Source: Lycorma delicatula (Eukaryota; Arthropoda; Insecta; Hemiptera; Fulgoridae). Taken from it: 64,000 nucleotides of DNA. The position numbers were made by a program, and so were the translations under genes. Positions 43,912 to 57,659 of the stretch are shown here, piece by piece; position 1 is the stretch's first letter, and every line of letters starts with the position of its first letter. Under the pieces are notes generated by a model. It searched no databases and was not told where the DNA came from. It was given only the letters and a program-made list of their open reading frames with translations. Location of the stretch: the NCBI RefSeq assembly GCF_047948215.1, contig NC_134455.1, positions 155,788,575 to 155,852,574 on the forward strand, written 5' to 3'.

Positions 43912-46900
43912 ATTTTTTTTTTATATCATTGCGTTTTGTTAGATTATTCTTTTATTTTTAATTATGAATTACTAATTGTTATCTTATAGATTTATTATTA
44001 AAATTTATTGCCGTTCTAGAACAAACAAATATACATTTGTTGAATTTCTCGGCCAATTTTTTCTTTTTTTGCTGATAGTCATATAATTTCACTTCGTACC
44101 ACATTTTCCCTTTTTTAATAAAACTAGTATAATGACATTCACGAATCGAAGATCGTGATCTTCACTTCCCCCATTTTCATTTTAATTTTAGGTCAGGTCA
44201 TGTTTAGAACTGTAAACATAGTTCGTTAACTTCGCCGTGCCGTCCAGTTCTGCGGGCTCTTACCAGCGAATTTCTAATGAACTTTGTGATAGGGAAGTAG
44301 GTAAAATTTTGTAAAACATCAGCAAATATATTCATAAGAAACGGATATGATTATTCTTCGTCAAGAAATGTCACACTAAATAATGATTTTTGGGGAAAAA
44401 TGCGGGGATTTTCAGAATTAATTATTCGCCTGTTTTAAGTTAAAGAAATCTAAAAAATAAATGCTCAAAACGTGCACATCATTTCCAGCAAAACGTTAGA
44501 ACCATCTACACTGAAATGACATTAAAGTCAGGTTTTTCAAGATCGTGTAATGGCTTGAGTCGAATATATTCGTACTTGAGTTTTTTGCAGCCTTGTGAAT
44601 AACAGACGAAACAATTCTGTTGAATGTTATATATCTGGCTACAATTGAATCCTCCACTTCTTTCACCGTCCAGTAAATCTGTAGAACAAGGAAGAGATCG
44701 CACCAACCCATAGAGGACAATCAAAGTAGAACTCAAGGATACATACAGCTTCTTACGAGTGAATCGATAGGAAAATGAATCAAGAGGAACAATAAGTAAC
44801 ATGCTAAACAACGTAATTGTAAATTAAACAGCTAGTAATACAGCTATGTAATACAGGATAAAAAGGTATTTGATTAAAATCAAAGTAAAAGCCCTTCCTT
44901 TCATCCTTTGACATTATGATTATTCGTAATTAACATACATACCAATGGTTAAGTAATAGCTAGCACCAAGGATCACAAAATCAGCCTGCGGTACACACAT
45001 CGGGGCAACGAATCCTCCGACAATCTTCGTTTCGTTGAACGAAAACCGTAAAGGATTGGTGGAAGATGATATGTCACCTTACTTCCAACACATTAGTTAC
45101 ATCAGCAACCAGTTAAGGAAAAATAATAAGGCAGGAATAATAAATGAAAAAAAGAAAGATGTTCTTTATCTACCGCATTCAAGTCAGAAAACACTGAGCG
45201 CCGCGGCGTAATTCTTCAACTTATAACATAACCTAGGATTTGTTTCCTCTAATCATTTTTAACCTTACCAATTTAAATTTAATCAATCCATTAAAATATT
45301 TCCATTCTTCTTAGATGAAAGGATTCAAAAAACTCTTATCGTTTGGTTTTCTTGCATTCCAATATTTCATTGGAACCCTTTACAACAATACTGTCAATAT
45401 GTTATAACAATACTAGTCTTCAATAAATGGACAGCCGTTCTTGGAAATTAAGGAATATTTAATGCCACTCTTAGTAGAAAGATTAACAAGCAAAGGGAAG
45501 CTTCCTTCATCGGGTCAAATAGACTTCTACACATCAGCAAGCCAAGCCGATCAAAACGCAGAAGATTAACCCCTACTTCTGACACCTCACTCCGTTCACC
45601 ACGAGTGCTGGTTGTAAAATGAACACCTCATTCAGAGATGACCACTGCGATTAGTATTCCGAATAAATGATTTAAATTCTATTCCTAAATGTATATTTCA
45701 TAGTAAATTTCTTTATTCAATCGAATGTTTAATTCCATAACTTAATAATAAAAATAAATTATTAGATTTTTCTTACTCTTTTATCTCATTCTTAAATTTT
45801 ACTCTCAATTATTTAATTTATAAGTTTTGTTTATGTTTTAATTAGTCTACATGTCTGTATTTTAAATATAAACCTCTTTAATCTTTTAATTACGTGACCT
45901 ACATTGTTCTTATCGTTGATCAAAACAAGCGACTATTTATTTTTTAAATAAAAAATTATAAATTTATGGCTTCTTTATGTGTATGTATCAAATTTTACTC
46001 TTAACAGAAAATATATAATAAATTCCTTTTTATTTTAGATAATGAACTATTTTAATTATACAGACTATTATAACGGGATGCAGACGTATAATAATGAATT
46101 GTATAATACTTACAATACTGTATTACAATAAAAGTATATTATTAGTTATAACAAAAATTATACAATATGTACAATATTGTACTGATTGTTAAACAAATTG
46201 TAAAAATACTGCTGTATTGAATTAAACTGTTATAATAGTAAACAAGACTTCACATAAAAATGAATATTTTCGTCGTTTTTTTTTTAAATTCAAATTTTAT
46301 TATTTAATAAAAGCATAATTAAATCGAAAGTTAATCCTTTTAAAAAGAAAAAGTTAAAAAATTTCGGATTATATTATTTAATCGGATTAAAATTTCACTA
46401 GAAAGCAGAAGAAACATTATCGATAGAAGAATCACCTCCCCCCACGCACGCGCGCGCACGCACAAAAAGAGAGAGAGAAGGAAAATACACACAAATAAAA
46501 TAAACAGTGATTGCTTCTCATATTGATCTTTCATCGGGTGTTCTTAAATCCAGAAAACCTTTATAAAGGCAGTAATAGGATTTAGAGTTTTAGTCCACAT
46601 GATTAGGAAAGATTGTTGTGCTAGTAGAAAAAAAGAGTATGAAGTAAGAGCGGTCAAGTCCGATTTCTCTTTGCTATCTACTAATAAAAAAGCAATCTCT
46701 TTTCCTCTTCGAACATTTTTTTTAACTGGTGAACAGTTTTTTGTAACTCGTATATCAATAGCGAAAGAACAGATTACAGAACGAGAAAAATATTTAATAC
46801 AATCAAAATGTTTCATTTACAAAATGTATAATACGAGTAATTTATATTCAAAACATCTCAATTGTAAAAGTAGCTAAAGATTAGAAAATATAAAACCAAA

Positions 46901-49900
46901 CGATTAAAGCTGACGGTTAATCAAATTCACTTGGTAGAAATGAATAACGCAGAAAATAAAATAAATAAAGTACTCGATCGGTATAGAAACCCAATTGAAG
47001 GCAGAATTTTTTTTAATATAACTTATTTTATACGGTAGTGTAATGAAGCTTTGGTGTTACTGTTAATTTCGTTCAGATCAGTTAGCATGTAATTAAATTA
47101 ATTTATGTGATCTTCTGAAGATACGAACGTTTTAAGTAGTCTAAGAATCTTAACTCTAAAAGGTGAATTTACTCGTTAAACATTTAGATGTGAATACGTT
47201 TCTCTAGCGGCGAACTTAGTTTATTGGCATAAGAATTATACATAATTTGAACTATCTTTTTAATAATTAATTACAAAAGATAAAGGTTTTAGCCCGACAG
47301 AAGCTAAAATTTATATTTAAAAAAAATAAAATTAAAAAATAAGTCATTTCATGACTAACATGTAATTAATATTGTTTTATTATATGTTTAACGACCTAAT
47401 TTCTGTGCATGAACTATTCTACTTATTTCCACCATTATTTTGTCTTCTTTTAACTTCAACATCATGTATTGATCGGTTTATTCTTTAACATGTGCCAAAC
47501 TCACTTATTAACTTTCTAACAATGCATCTAATCTATACCACTGAAACTCATTCTTCTTTGACCTTCAACTATTAATTCAACAAAACATCCGTTATTAGTA
47601 TTTTCCGTTACTTTTTCTTCTGTATTCATATTTCATTCTTTTCCATATCCCTGTTATAAACTACTCAAAAGATATATATTTTCTTTCCTAAATGTCCATA
47701 TTTCCTCTGCGTACAAAGTAATATCGATCTCATAAACAGGGAAGTGAAATGGTAAACTAGAAACTTCAACTTCAGATCTTTACCAAGAATCTATTAAAAT
47801 TTCATATAATTGGCTTCCTTATAAACGCTTATTTTAACTGCAAATCAAGAAAAAAGATAATTTTGAGTAATTATCGTAAAATTATGAGTATACCTAAAAT
47901 GAGTAACTCATATAAATGATTTTCATTAACTCAAAAACTCATAGGATAACTAAGGTTGGATAATTTTTTTAAAAAATATGTAAAAACCGTACTGTTCAGA
48001 ATAATTATAAAAAAATTTACAATGTTTTATATTTTTATTTTTGTCAAAATAAATCTTTTATTTTAATTCTACTACTTTAGTTCCCATCTTTTTATATATT
48101 AAAAGTTGTTAAATAGCGTTTGATTATTTTTCATTTTTTCCAAGTAGTATTATTTTGTAAATTTAATTTAATTTTTTTTTTTTTTACTTAGTCGCGCACG
48201 AATTGGCTGTAAATAGAACTGCTTTCAAATAATTCTACTCTATCTTGTGAGTGTTCTCTTCAGCTGCTTAACTTTTAATTATCATATTTAACATGTACAA
48301 TCGAAAGCGACGTAGCATCATATGATCTACACAATCTATAAAATTATCTTAGAACACCTTCAGCCGATTGCCCGCCTACAATCATAGCTCTGAATCCTCA
48401 GCACAATATTTATAAATTTAGTCAAGTTACGGTTTTTCGTATAACTTTAATAATAATAATTACTATGATTATCATTATTATTAATGTTAAATAAAAATTC
48501 AATTATTTTTTTACACAAAAAGATCAGGTTTATTATCTATTTTTTATACTATTTTTTAAACTGATACTATTTTTCAAATTGTTTGAGTGGGATTTATTGC
48601 TTTTAAAAGGTTTTAATAATAATAATAATTTCTAGTGTTAAGACTGATATGGGGAATTAGTTATGTCACTAGTAGAGTAAACATGTATTATCTGTTGGCT
48701 GTCTATTAAATGTACAAATAATCCGTGCACGTAATTTTGTTATTGAAGGGATTATATTAATTAATTTTCTTGTTTTCCTAAAAGCTTTGCATTTCGCTAA
48801 TGAATGGTTAAGTTTATTCGTATAATGTTCCAAGGTCGGGATAGTAAGCGAGTTCGTTCATAAAGCTCGTCGGAGAAAGTATTGGCATCTGGTTAAACCT
48901 AGCCCGGGACTGTGATAATGAACTGTTGGAAATTATGAAGTACGTTGAAAAAAAATTTTTTAATAAAAAACTGAGTACTCTAGTTTAATACTTTAATTAA
49001 AACAGAAAGAGAAGAGGTTTGTACGAGTTATACTAAATAAAAATTCCTTTAAAAATTCATGGAATATATTTTAAATTGCCTTACGTTAGTATTTCGTGTA
49101 ACGATTGCCAAAATTTTATTTTCTAAACTGATACGATGTTTTTCTTCACTCTCACCATTTTTGTAGCCTTTACATAAAAATATTACGGAAACCGATATTA
49201 AATTTTCGTATAATACACTACGCTGTATTCTGTGTAAAAGTGAATGGAGGCTTACTTATTAAAATTACTCCTCAAACTTTCTATTATAGTCTTTATTTAA
49301 TTTTATCGAAAGTTGATAAGAAAAAAGTGAAAACAGATTCACTCTCACAAGCTCGCTGAAAATAATTAACCACGTTTACTTTCTTACATCGAAGTACATA
49401 AGTTCTTAATTAAAAGAAAACGCGAGTCTTAATCAGGGAAAAATGTTGATATTGTGCTTAATAAAAATCCCTGAGGGCAATATATATACTTAACTACGCC
49501 ACTTTAATGATTTTTTCTCACAAAGTACTTTTGTTAACGGTACATCAATGATTATTTGTTATTAATAATAGTAATAAATTAGAATACAATAATTGATATA
49601 TTTTTATTCATATAAAGACGTAACTTTTGTAACTTACGAATATGATGCAACATATACAAAATAAATTCGTCAACACAAAATACACTAAACCGTTTTTTTA
49701 TTAAAAAAAAAACTGTACAAAAATAAATTTGAATTTTGACCGTTAAACATCATCAGTAGTAAATAAAGGGGAATTAGCATTATTAAATAGACTTATTAAT
49801 AAATAAACAAACCCACTAAACAAGAGAAAAAGCGTATTTCTAATAATAAAATGAATTTTTGATAATTTTACACAATATCCTGTAAGAAATTCAAACTCGA

Positions 49901-50299
49901 AAAAGAAGTCAACTCATACTTCTCTAAGACACAATGAGTGCCAGTCCTCATTTGGACTGGCACCCACACTCCCTTACGTAGGACTAAAAACAAATTATCT
50001 AAAGAAAGAGTGAAGTATAATAACATTAATACAAACCCTCAAAACTATGTTAAACGGATTTTAGACAATATTCTTGCGAATGAAAAGATTTTTAAATATT
50101 AAAAATTCTAACTGGGTATTAGATGTGGATCCAACTATTGTTATTCAATTATGAATTTCCGTCCCCCCTTTTGACAATTAAATATCTACAATCTGTTCCC
50201 TAGGAACAATAAGTACATGAGTTGAATATTTATAATTGACTTGAAAAAGAGAAAGCACAAGAGCAATTAACTATTCCACATTCTGTTTTATTCTGGTTA
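43912..50299. other. Long AT-rich stretch without a recognisable gene
   Basis: It contains a CGCACGCGCGCGC/GAGAGA simple repeat (about 46437-46477), AAT/ATT trinucleotide tracts near 48449-48482, and a 10-bp GTGCCAGTCC hairpin with a 6-nt loop at 49938-49963. Overlapping opposite-strand open frames at 44496-44811 and 46544-46877 have no domains. Slightly GC-richer unassigned segments occur at about 44980-45220, 45530-45650 and 48830-48930. No gene is supported. Confidence 0.45.
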
Positions 50300-50444
50300 C
50301 CACCAGGAACAGCTGTCAATAATTAAATGAATTTTTTGTACCAAGGGACCAAAAATGCCATATATCTAATTGGGACTCGAACCCAAAACGTTCACGGGAA
50401 AGGCATAGACGCGACCACTCCGTTACGGAGATCGGCTTCTCCGT
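50300..50444 (-). mobile_element. tRNA-derived SINE, third tail type
   Basis: On the minus strand it has an A box GTAACGGAGTGGTCGCG (about 50410-50426) and a B box TGGGTTCGAGTCCC (about 50372-50385), then a body without the CCGGAGG tail. The likely tail region contains CTGGTGGTAACCAG. Its right edge is at about 50444 and its left edge is uncertain. The sequence beyond the B box does not close into a tRNA acceptor stem, so I prefer SINE over tRNA gene. Confidence 0.65.
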
Positions 50445-52497
50445 TATTGATAATAAAGTTTGCCAACTAATTTATTTTTGAGTTTTCTAATAAACGTACC
50501 TTATGACCAGTTTTCAGGCAGTATTGCTCATGGCTAATTTTTCATGTCTTCCTATGACACAGGTTATGGAATAATTCGCTAATCAATGGCTGACTTTAAT
50601 TTTATAAATATAGGTAGAAATATCCTTTCAGCTAGTACTGAAGGTTTATTTAATTATTTTTTGTTTTACTGATTTATTAATTTTTCTCTTTTCCATTTTT
50701 AATTTGTTTTAATTTTTACCCTTAATTAATTACTCTGTATCTACGATAATGTGTAGCAGTCAAAATAATTCTATTTCTTGATTATTTTATTCGTTTGAAA
50801 ACAGTTTTTTTTAGAGTTTTTCTACTTACAAATTTCTTTCAATAATTTCTACAGTTTTTTAAATAAATTCGTAAAAAGAGAGAGCATAGCCAGTTCTATC
50901 TCTCTCCTCTCCCTCACTGCACATGTTTCCTAAAGTTAAAACTTCAAAAAAAATAAAAAGATTTTAAATTATTATACAGAATGTAATTTGTAAAATATAT
51001 TAATAATGGAAATTTCCGAGGTAATACTTTTATGAAGTCTTCCTACTGTAAAATAAAATTAACAATCTAACTTAAGTTACATGAGAACTGTAAAAATCAT
51101 TAGACACAAAAAGCAATTGTAGCAGATCCAATCGTCAAAGAAAGACTTTCAGCTACATTAAACACTATAACACTAGCGAGTCAAAGACATCGTGAAGGTT
51201 CACGATCTGTAGAGAATCTTGGTGTAATCTGTTGGAGTAAGGCCATTGAACCGACCCGGTAACTGATTTCTTATCTGGTAAGCATAATCGCTGAATTGGT
51301 AATCGGGGTTCAATACACTTCAAACTGCAATATGAGGCTAATCGGGCCACTTAATCGTTGCTTAAGAACAATGTTTTTCATTACGTTCAAGAAGAAAAAA
51401 TCCAAAGTTGCGTGCCCGTAAAGCGGATTATTACGGAATTAATATTGCATTAAAGAGGTCAAAAGACATTTATTTTCATATAAAAATATAAAAATATCCT
51501 TGTACATTAGAAACCGAATATACGTTTGAAGACAGGAATAATTTTCAAACATTCTAATTTATAGTGCAAAGCAATGAACCGTAAAGAAAATGTAAAAGTG
51601 AAAGTCAAATTATTAAAACATTTTGATGAAGTACATAACGAATCATCACATTAACAAAATAAAATAAAAGCTGAATTCACTCCAACGTCAACAACAACAA
51701 TAAGCTTAAAATAAGATTACACCGACGAAATAAGCTTATAGAAAACGAATAATATAACAAAGCAACTCGAAGGCGGAGAAATAATACAGCTCGCTCATCA
51801 ATTCAAGCGATTTACAACTTTTGTTGTCCTCGCACGCTCTGCATTTGATTTGACGCTATTTATAGAGAATTCATACCGCTCTAGCGATACACAAACCGGT
51901 ATATATAAATACACCTCTATCCCTTATTCAACTCTCAGATGGTTTTTCACTCCCTCCTTCATTCGTTCTAAAGCTTTCTTATGATTTCAAAAAGGAAAAC
52001 CAATTTATAAAGGAATCCAATTCCAATTACTTCAGCATTCCAAAAAATCATGGATTTACTTAACCGATAATATTTTAATGGAATACATATACCCAATCAC
52101 AGCATATATATTAAAATAAATTAGCCGAACGACGAAGTAATAAATAGGATAACAAAATTTCTGGAAGCAATTCATAAGCAATAATATCGTATTTACTAAT
52201 ATATCTAATTTTCACAAGCATTTCCTGAATTCGAAATTAATTAAAACTTTTATAGTTTCTATTATTTACATCTCTAAAAATTATTACTATTTTCCATCCC
52301 AAAAAAAAAAAATACATAAAATATTTGAATCAGACAAAATAACTACAAATAATAATGAATTAATTAATATGTAAAATAAAACGACAGAATGGAGATCATT
52401 GGACTGAAACGAAAAGGAAAAAAATAAAGAAAAATTTCGTATTTTAGTCAGTTCAAGGTCAAACTACGCAATTAACAAATATATCTTTTAAAAATTT

Positions 52498-52528
<31 letters not shown>

Positions 52529-54039
52529 ATATCTAACATATAAACATAATAGCAAGCATGTTTATGTTTAGATGTTATACTGAAAAGGTAATTTAAAAAG
52601 CTTTTTTTTAAATAAATAACACTGTGTTTTGTTTTTAGTAAATAGCAATATTACATGTTTATTAATTTATTGTAACAACAAATAAAAAATACTTTACTTA
52701 TGCCGAGCTAAAAAAGAAAGCCAATAGAAAAGCATAATAATAAGGGTTCTGGCTTGAAATAAATGATCAAATATTTATTTGGTAAAATGTATACACACAA
52801 TTTGTAATTGTAAAGGTAAAAATAATAAAACAATTTTAACAAATAGGAACGTAAACACGAAACGAATTCTCATGTTTTCCTGTTTGAATTTCAACATGTT
52901 AGTATGAGCAAATATGAATTTATTGAACGCTAATTTCTAGGTATATAAAAGCGGAAAATGATTTTTCTATATCTATAGCAGCTTTTTTCAAAGTTAGAGT
53001 CTGTGACTAATATATATACTAATATATATACTAATATAATATATATACTAATATAATATAATATATATACTAATTTGTCTGAGTACTGCTTTTTCTCTAT
53101 GAAATCATAATATATGAACTACTGTGATATTGGAGTACTTTCATTATTGGGTATTATTTGACAAAAGTGAAGTTTCGTTAAATGTTACAACTGAAGACGG
53201 AATCTGAGAAACTGCGCACGATGAGCACGTCGCCTCTTCTTACCTTCCTGATTCACCTTTTGGTATATGCTTTGGCTATTGTTAATTTTATTAAGAATTC
53301 AGATGAAGATATTTTGTTATATTTAAAAACTGAAACGTATAATGTTCCTAATAAAAATAATTTTACTTTTATAATAATAAAATTGCTTTTTCCTCACAAG
53401 AATGAACGCTTAAATGAAAAGACTCCACACTTATTTCTACAAAAACATACAATCAGAAGCACGAAAAGTAAATACAAAAAACCGTTTCAGGTGGGGAAGG
53501 ATCGAACAAAAAACGAAAGAAATAAAAATGGTAATCTTACCTACGTCTCCAACTACGCTAAGTACTAATCCAAGGAAGAAGCCGTTATTTGATGAAAATC
53601 TATAATAACAAAAGAAAATAAACAAAAAAGAAAATTGTATAAAATTGAAATAAAATAGAAAAACTGTTTATTTTCTTTTATTACTCTAAATAAATTTAGT
53701 AACTAACCGGAACTTAATATTACGCGACAGTAACATTTATGACCCTTAATAAACCTTGATCAATTTCTTTGTTAATTACGTAAATAAAATAAATATTTCT
53801 AATAAAAAAAAAAAGAATTTATCATTATAAAAAGGACAAATTAATTTGGCTAATAACAAAGGGACCAGGAGGATACAAAACATATTTTTTTTAATTTTTA
53901 TATTATTATTACCTTTTTTTTAAAGAAATATGAAACAAAAACGTAAAATATTAGGTTTCTACATACTAGAGTTTTCAAGTTACTGACTGTACAAAATGTT
54001 GCAATGTAGAAGACTTGCTGCGGTCTTTTTAAACATAAA
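50445..54039. other. AT-rich stretch with simple repeats
   Basis: It holds a GT/AT microsatellite (about 52498-52529) and a short tandem array of ACTAATATAT-type units (about 53005-53071). TATATATAAATACACC at about 51900-51915, in a slightly GC-richer neighbourhood, is a possible core promoter. The 128-codon open frame 53182-53568 has no recognisable domain. Confidence 0.45.
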
Positions 54040-55045
54040 CATATGAACATATTTAAGAAGTTTACAGCCGTCAGGGCGTCACTATACCTAGTACTGAACA
54101 GTGCCAGCCCATATCCACTGGCGACCAAACTGCTCATTTTTCGGCTATACGTCCTGCCGATTCTAACATATGCTTACCCGGCACGGGGAGCTTTGTTGAA
54201 TTCCACGCTTCAAAAGAAATTAGAAGCCGTCCAAAACATAGCGTTGCGGACGATATTTGGAGCACCGTGGTTCGTTAGAAACGCCACTCTTCGCCACGAT
54301 GCGGGACTACACACCGTATCCGAGGTAGAGGTGGCACAAGTGCACACACTGTTCGGGAGAGCGGCCGTGTCCGAACACGGCCATCTCCAGGACATCTGCC
54401 GAGGATCCTACTCCACAGTGTATAAGAAAACAGCCTCATGTCGTATTAGACGAACCACCGTGAAGAGGCGGTACGGGAGTCAAAAAATGACAAACCAGGC
54501 TTAGGAGCCTCTATATCGTGTAACATATAAGTGAAAACCGCGCGAAAATTCCGGCCGCGAAAGTGACAATTAAATTTGTTAAAACTACAAAAACCTAGAC
54601 AATAACCAACACCGTTCCACGAAGAGACCACAATTTTATTCAGTCAGCACATGCTACTCCCTCCGGAGAAGGGGGATGCATTGCTCCCTCCAAATAACTA
54701 GGACCCCGGTAGTCGTATTCCAGCTAGCCCATAAGGTGCTAGTACCGAAAATACTTCAGCGGACGGACTGAAGGGGAATCACGCCTGAAGTAGTAGGTTC
54801 AAAAGCTTAGTCTCCCACGGTCAGACCCAGTAAATAAATTTCACGTTGGTCCATACGAATAGGAACGCAATTTACCAAATCCGTCCATAAATAAAACTTT
54901 AAATTTATAACTACCACTAAATAACCGATGAAATCCGCCCGATAATAGAAAGATACAGCAGCAAGGGACATTGTCCAGGCTCTGCGATCTGTAGGGAGAA
55001 ACATTGAAACTCCCGCCATTCTTGCGTTCCGTTCCGTTCCGTTAA
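54040..55045 (+). mobile_element. Jockey-like LINE fragment, 5'-truncated
   Basis: A GC-richer block encoding the C-terminal part of a jockey-type ORF2 (see pseudogene), followed by a 3' region that is GC-richer than its flanks. It may end at a short GTTCC tandem (about 55026-55042), which could be the element's simple-repeat tail. No target duplication found. It is unrelated to the R1-like elements on the minus strand. Confidence 0.7.
54043..54504 (+). pseudogene. Jockey-clade reverse transcriptase C-terminus
   Basis: 153 codons. LLIFRLYVLPILTYAYPARG, then LQKKLEAVQNIALRTIFGAP, and WFVRNATLRHDAGLHTV match the region downstream of the polymerase domain in jockey-clade ORF2 proteins, where PILTYA...W and GAPWFVRN are hallmark strings. 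The endonuclease and RT catalytic motifs are absent because the copy starts inside ORF2. The frame is intact over this piece, and the stop at 54502-54504 is near the expected end, after a basic tail. It cannot be active by itself. Confidence 0.88.
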
Positions 55046-56580
55046 GAAGTACACAATATTAACCTTAATTAACCATAAACTGTTCAAGAATTTTATTATA
55101 ATATAATTAGGTTTACAATTAATTTAGTTTGTGAAGTTAGATACAGATTACTTAAGAGGTTACTCTGAAGTACGAGTAACTTAAATAATAAAATTTCAGT
55201 TTTAATTAAAAGTATTTTTATAGATCATATTAATTTTACTTTTTTTTTTAAAGTTATCAGTAACCTACATCGGTGAATGTAATCAAATTTATTTCAGGTT
55301 AATAAAGTTATATGTTCATACGATTAATAATTTCTTTAAGAATAAATTAATTAAAACTCCTATTTGTATTTTATTAAAATAAATACATCCTAAACAAAAT
55401 TAGATTTACCTTAGATTAACGTTGGTGATTGTAGCTAAACTGGTTCCTGTCTATAAATTTTGTTCTTTGAACAAAATATAATCAAATTCTCAAAAATACT
55501 TTTCAAATCTCTGATACTTTCCGAATTGTTCAACTATTACTCCCGTGTTCTGTTCTGGTAAAAAAGGTTTTGTAGAATCTAGAAATAGCTATTGATAATT
55601 TCTGACTGCGGATTTTATTTGTGATAAAGGAATTCCGGGGATTTAATTTATCAACATTCTTCATCTTTTTTTTTTGAGTAAGTTCTCTTTCAGTACGACA
55701 AGAGGTAGGTGAGATGTTAATTTTTAAACTGAAAACTCAATTTTGAAAAATTTAAATACTTAACTATAATTATATCTTCATCTTTCTCGTGTGTGATATG
55801 AATATTATCATTTCTATTCATTTAGCCGTAAACGAAGGCTGGCGAAAAGAAGAAGGTATACAAGGATAGATGAATTTTTAAAGACTTTTCATGTAATCTT
55901 TTTATCAGGTTACCTACAACGAAAGAAGAGAATTAAAAAAATGCATTTTCCACGATTAAACTGTTTAACTGAACAATAAAAAAGAACTACATAAAATTAC
56001 AACTTAGACAATTGTAAAAACTCTTCATAAAAATTAAAAAATTTAAATTCAGAAAATTATTATGACAACACCCACAGAACTTTATTTCTCAATATAATAG
56101 CTTTTTTTTTGAAGGTACTGCCAAACAATATAGGATCAATCAACCTGTAATCTATACAGAGCAACTGAAAGTAAGAAGGAAATACTATTTAACCTTTCAT
56201 CGAGAAAACGTTTTACGAAAATTTAGTGATTTTGAGAAAATTTTTTTTGAGAAAATATAGTGCTTCTGATTATTATGATGGGATGATTCTTTGACAAGAT
56301 TCTATGAAGACTCGGCAAACATTAACTTAATCCGTCATAAAATTGTGTCAGGTGTTGCAAATGGAAGAATAAGCTACTAATAAAAAATAATTTCCTATTG
56401 TAAAAGTAAATTTTACGATGTATCATCATTTTAGAAGTAAAAATAACTGCCAAATAAAATGAATAATTAGACATATTTTTAGTAATAAAAAAAATTATAA
56501 TTTCTTTGGAGCCAAGATAATATTAAAAAAATCTATAAAAGAAAATTAATATTGTAAAATAAATTAATGAAACGTACAAG
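55046..56580. other. AT-rich stretch, no gene seen
   Basis: Nothing recognised beyond AT-rich sequence. Confidence 0.5.
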
Positions 56581-56718
56581 AAAAATATGAAAAATTAAAT
56601 TAAATATAAACGAGCGCGCGCATAGTATAGATAAATATTGCATAAAGATGTAAGCTTACAATCAACTCTTGTTGGACAGTAATGCTACCCATTAATTCTC
56701 TTTGTTAAGTTTGTGTAG
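56581..56718 (-). repeat. ~150-bp interspersed repeat, reverse copy
   Basis: Matches the reverse complement of 57807-57959. Shared landmarks are CGCGCGCATAGTATAGATAA, ATATTGCATAAA, GTAAGCTTACAATCA and GGACAGTAATGCTACCCATT. The other copy is a clean insertion into a known repeat, so this is a discrete mobile unit rather than half of one long hairpin. Confidence 0.85.
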
Positions 56719-57659
56719 CGTGGATAAACCAACACGAAGGATTCTTTTAAATAAGTGAACCAAAAAAAAAAAACTGCAGGCAGTTAAGTAACGCGAATTT
56801 CTGACAGTGTTAGATGGCTTTGAATTGTAAAAAAGCAATTTGACTGGACTAATCTTATGAATGTAATTACAGTTGCGTAACCACCGATGAGTTTATCACA
56901 ACTTAAAAAGAACGAATGGAAAAACCGGGTAAAAACATAAGAGTAGTAATTTTTTTACCTTGATACTCATAAACGGAAGCTGTAAAATAAGAAAAAAAAA
57001 TCAAATAGAAAAACCTACCACAATTTTTGTAACATAAGTTGAACAATGTGACTAGTAATTTTTTTTTTCACGATATATTATATAAATTATATAAAAAATA
57101 TAAGTTTTAGGATATGTAACTCTTAAAGACTGGGATAAAATAGTTTTAAAAAACCTACTCCAATCTTCTGAAAGAAATTTTCAGGCCTATCAAAGTATTC
57201 TTAAAGTAATAAGTGAATTTTTTTAACTTATCAAAATTCTATAGTATAACATCTTATATCCTATGTATTCCAACGTTTGACTTCTTTTTTAGTTTATAAT
57301 GACAATTCCTATTACTCACAAGGCATTTATTTCAGAACACATAATTTTAAGAATCTCTTTCAAATTGTTAGATTATTCTTATAATTATTTGACAAAAAAA
57401 AAGAAAAAAAAATTTTTTAATTTTAAAAAACTCCCCTTTTTTGTTTTTTTTATTTTAAATTAATTTTTTTTTTTTTTTTAATTTTGAAGAAATTGTTTAG
57501 ATAACTAAAATATCTCACAGCTATTTAAACAGTTATAATACTGCAAATTTATAATTAATTCGATAATTAAAAAAATCTGTACGATGGGTTTTTGAATTTA
57601 ATATGTAGTTTCTAAATTCTGGATAATATGGCAAACTTGTAAAACAATTTTCATATTGT

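Noticed and set aside
53182..53568. 128-codon open frame that could be an exon
   Set aside because: The first part has a hydrophobic stretch (LLTFLIHLLVYALAIVNFI), but the rest is Lys/Asn-rich. I see no recognised family and no convincing splice context.
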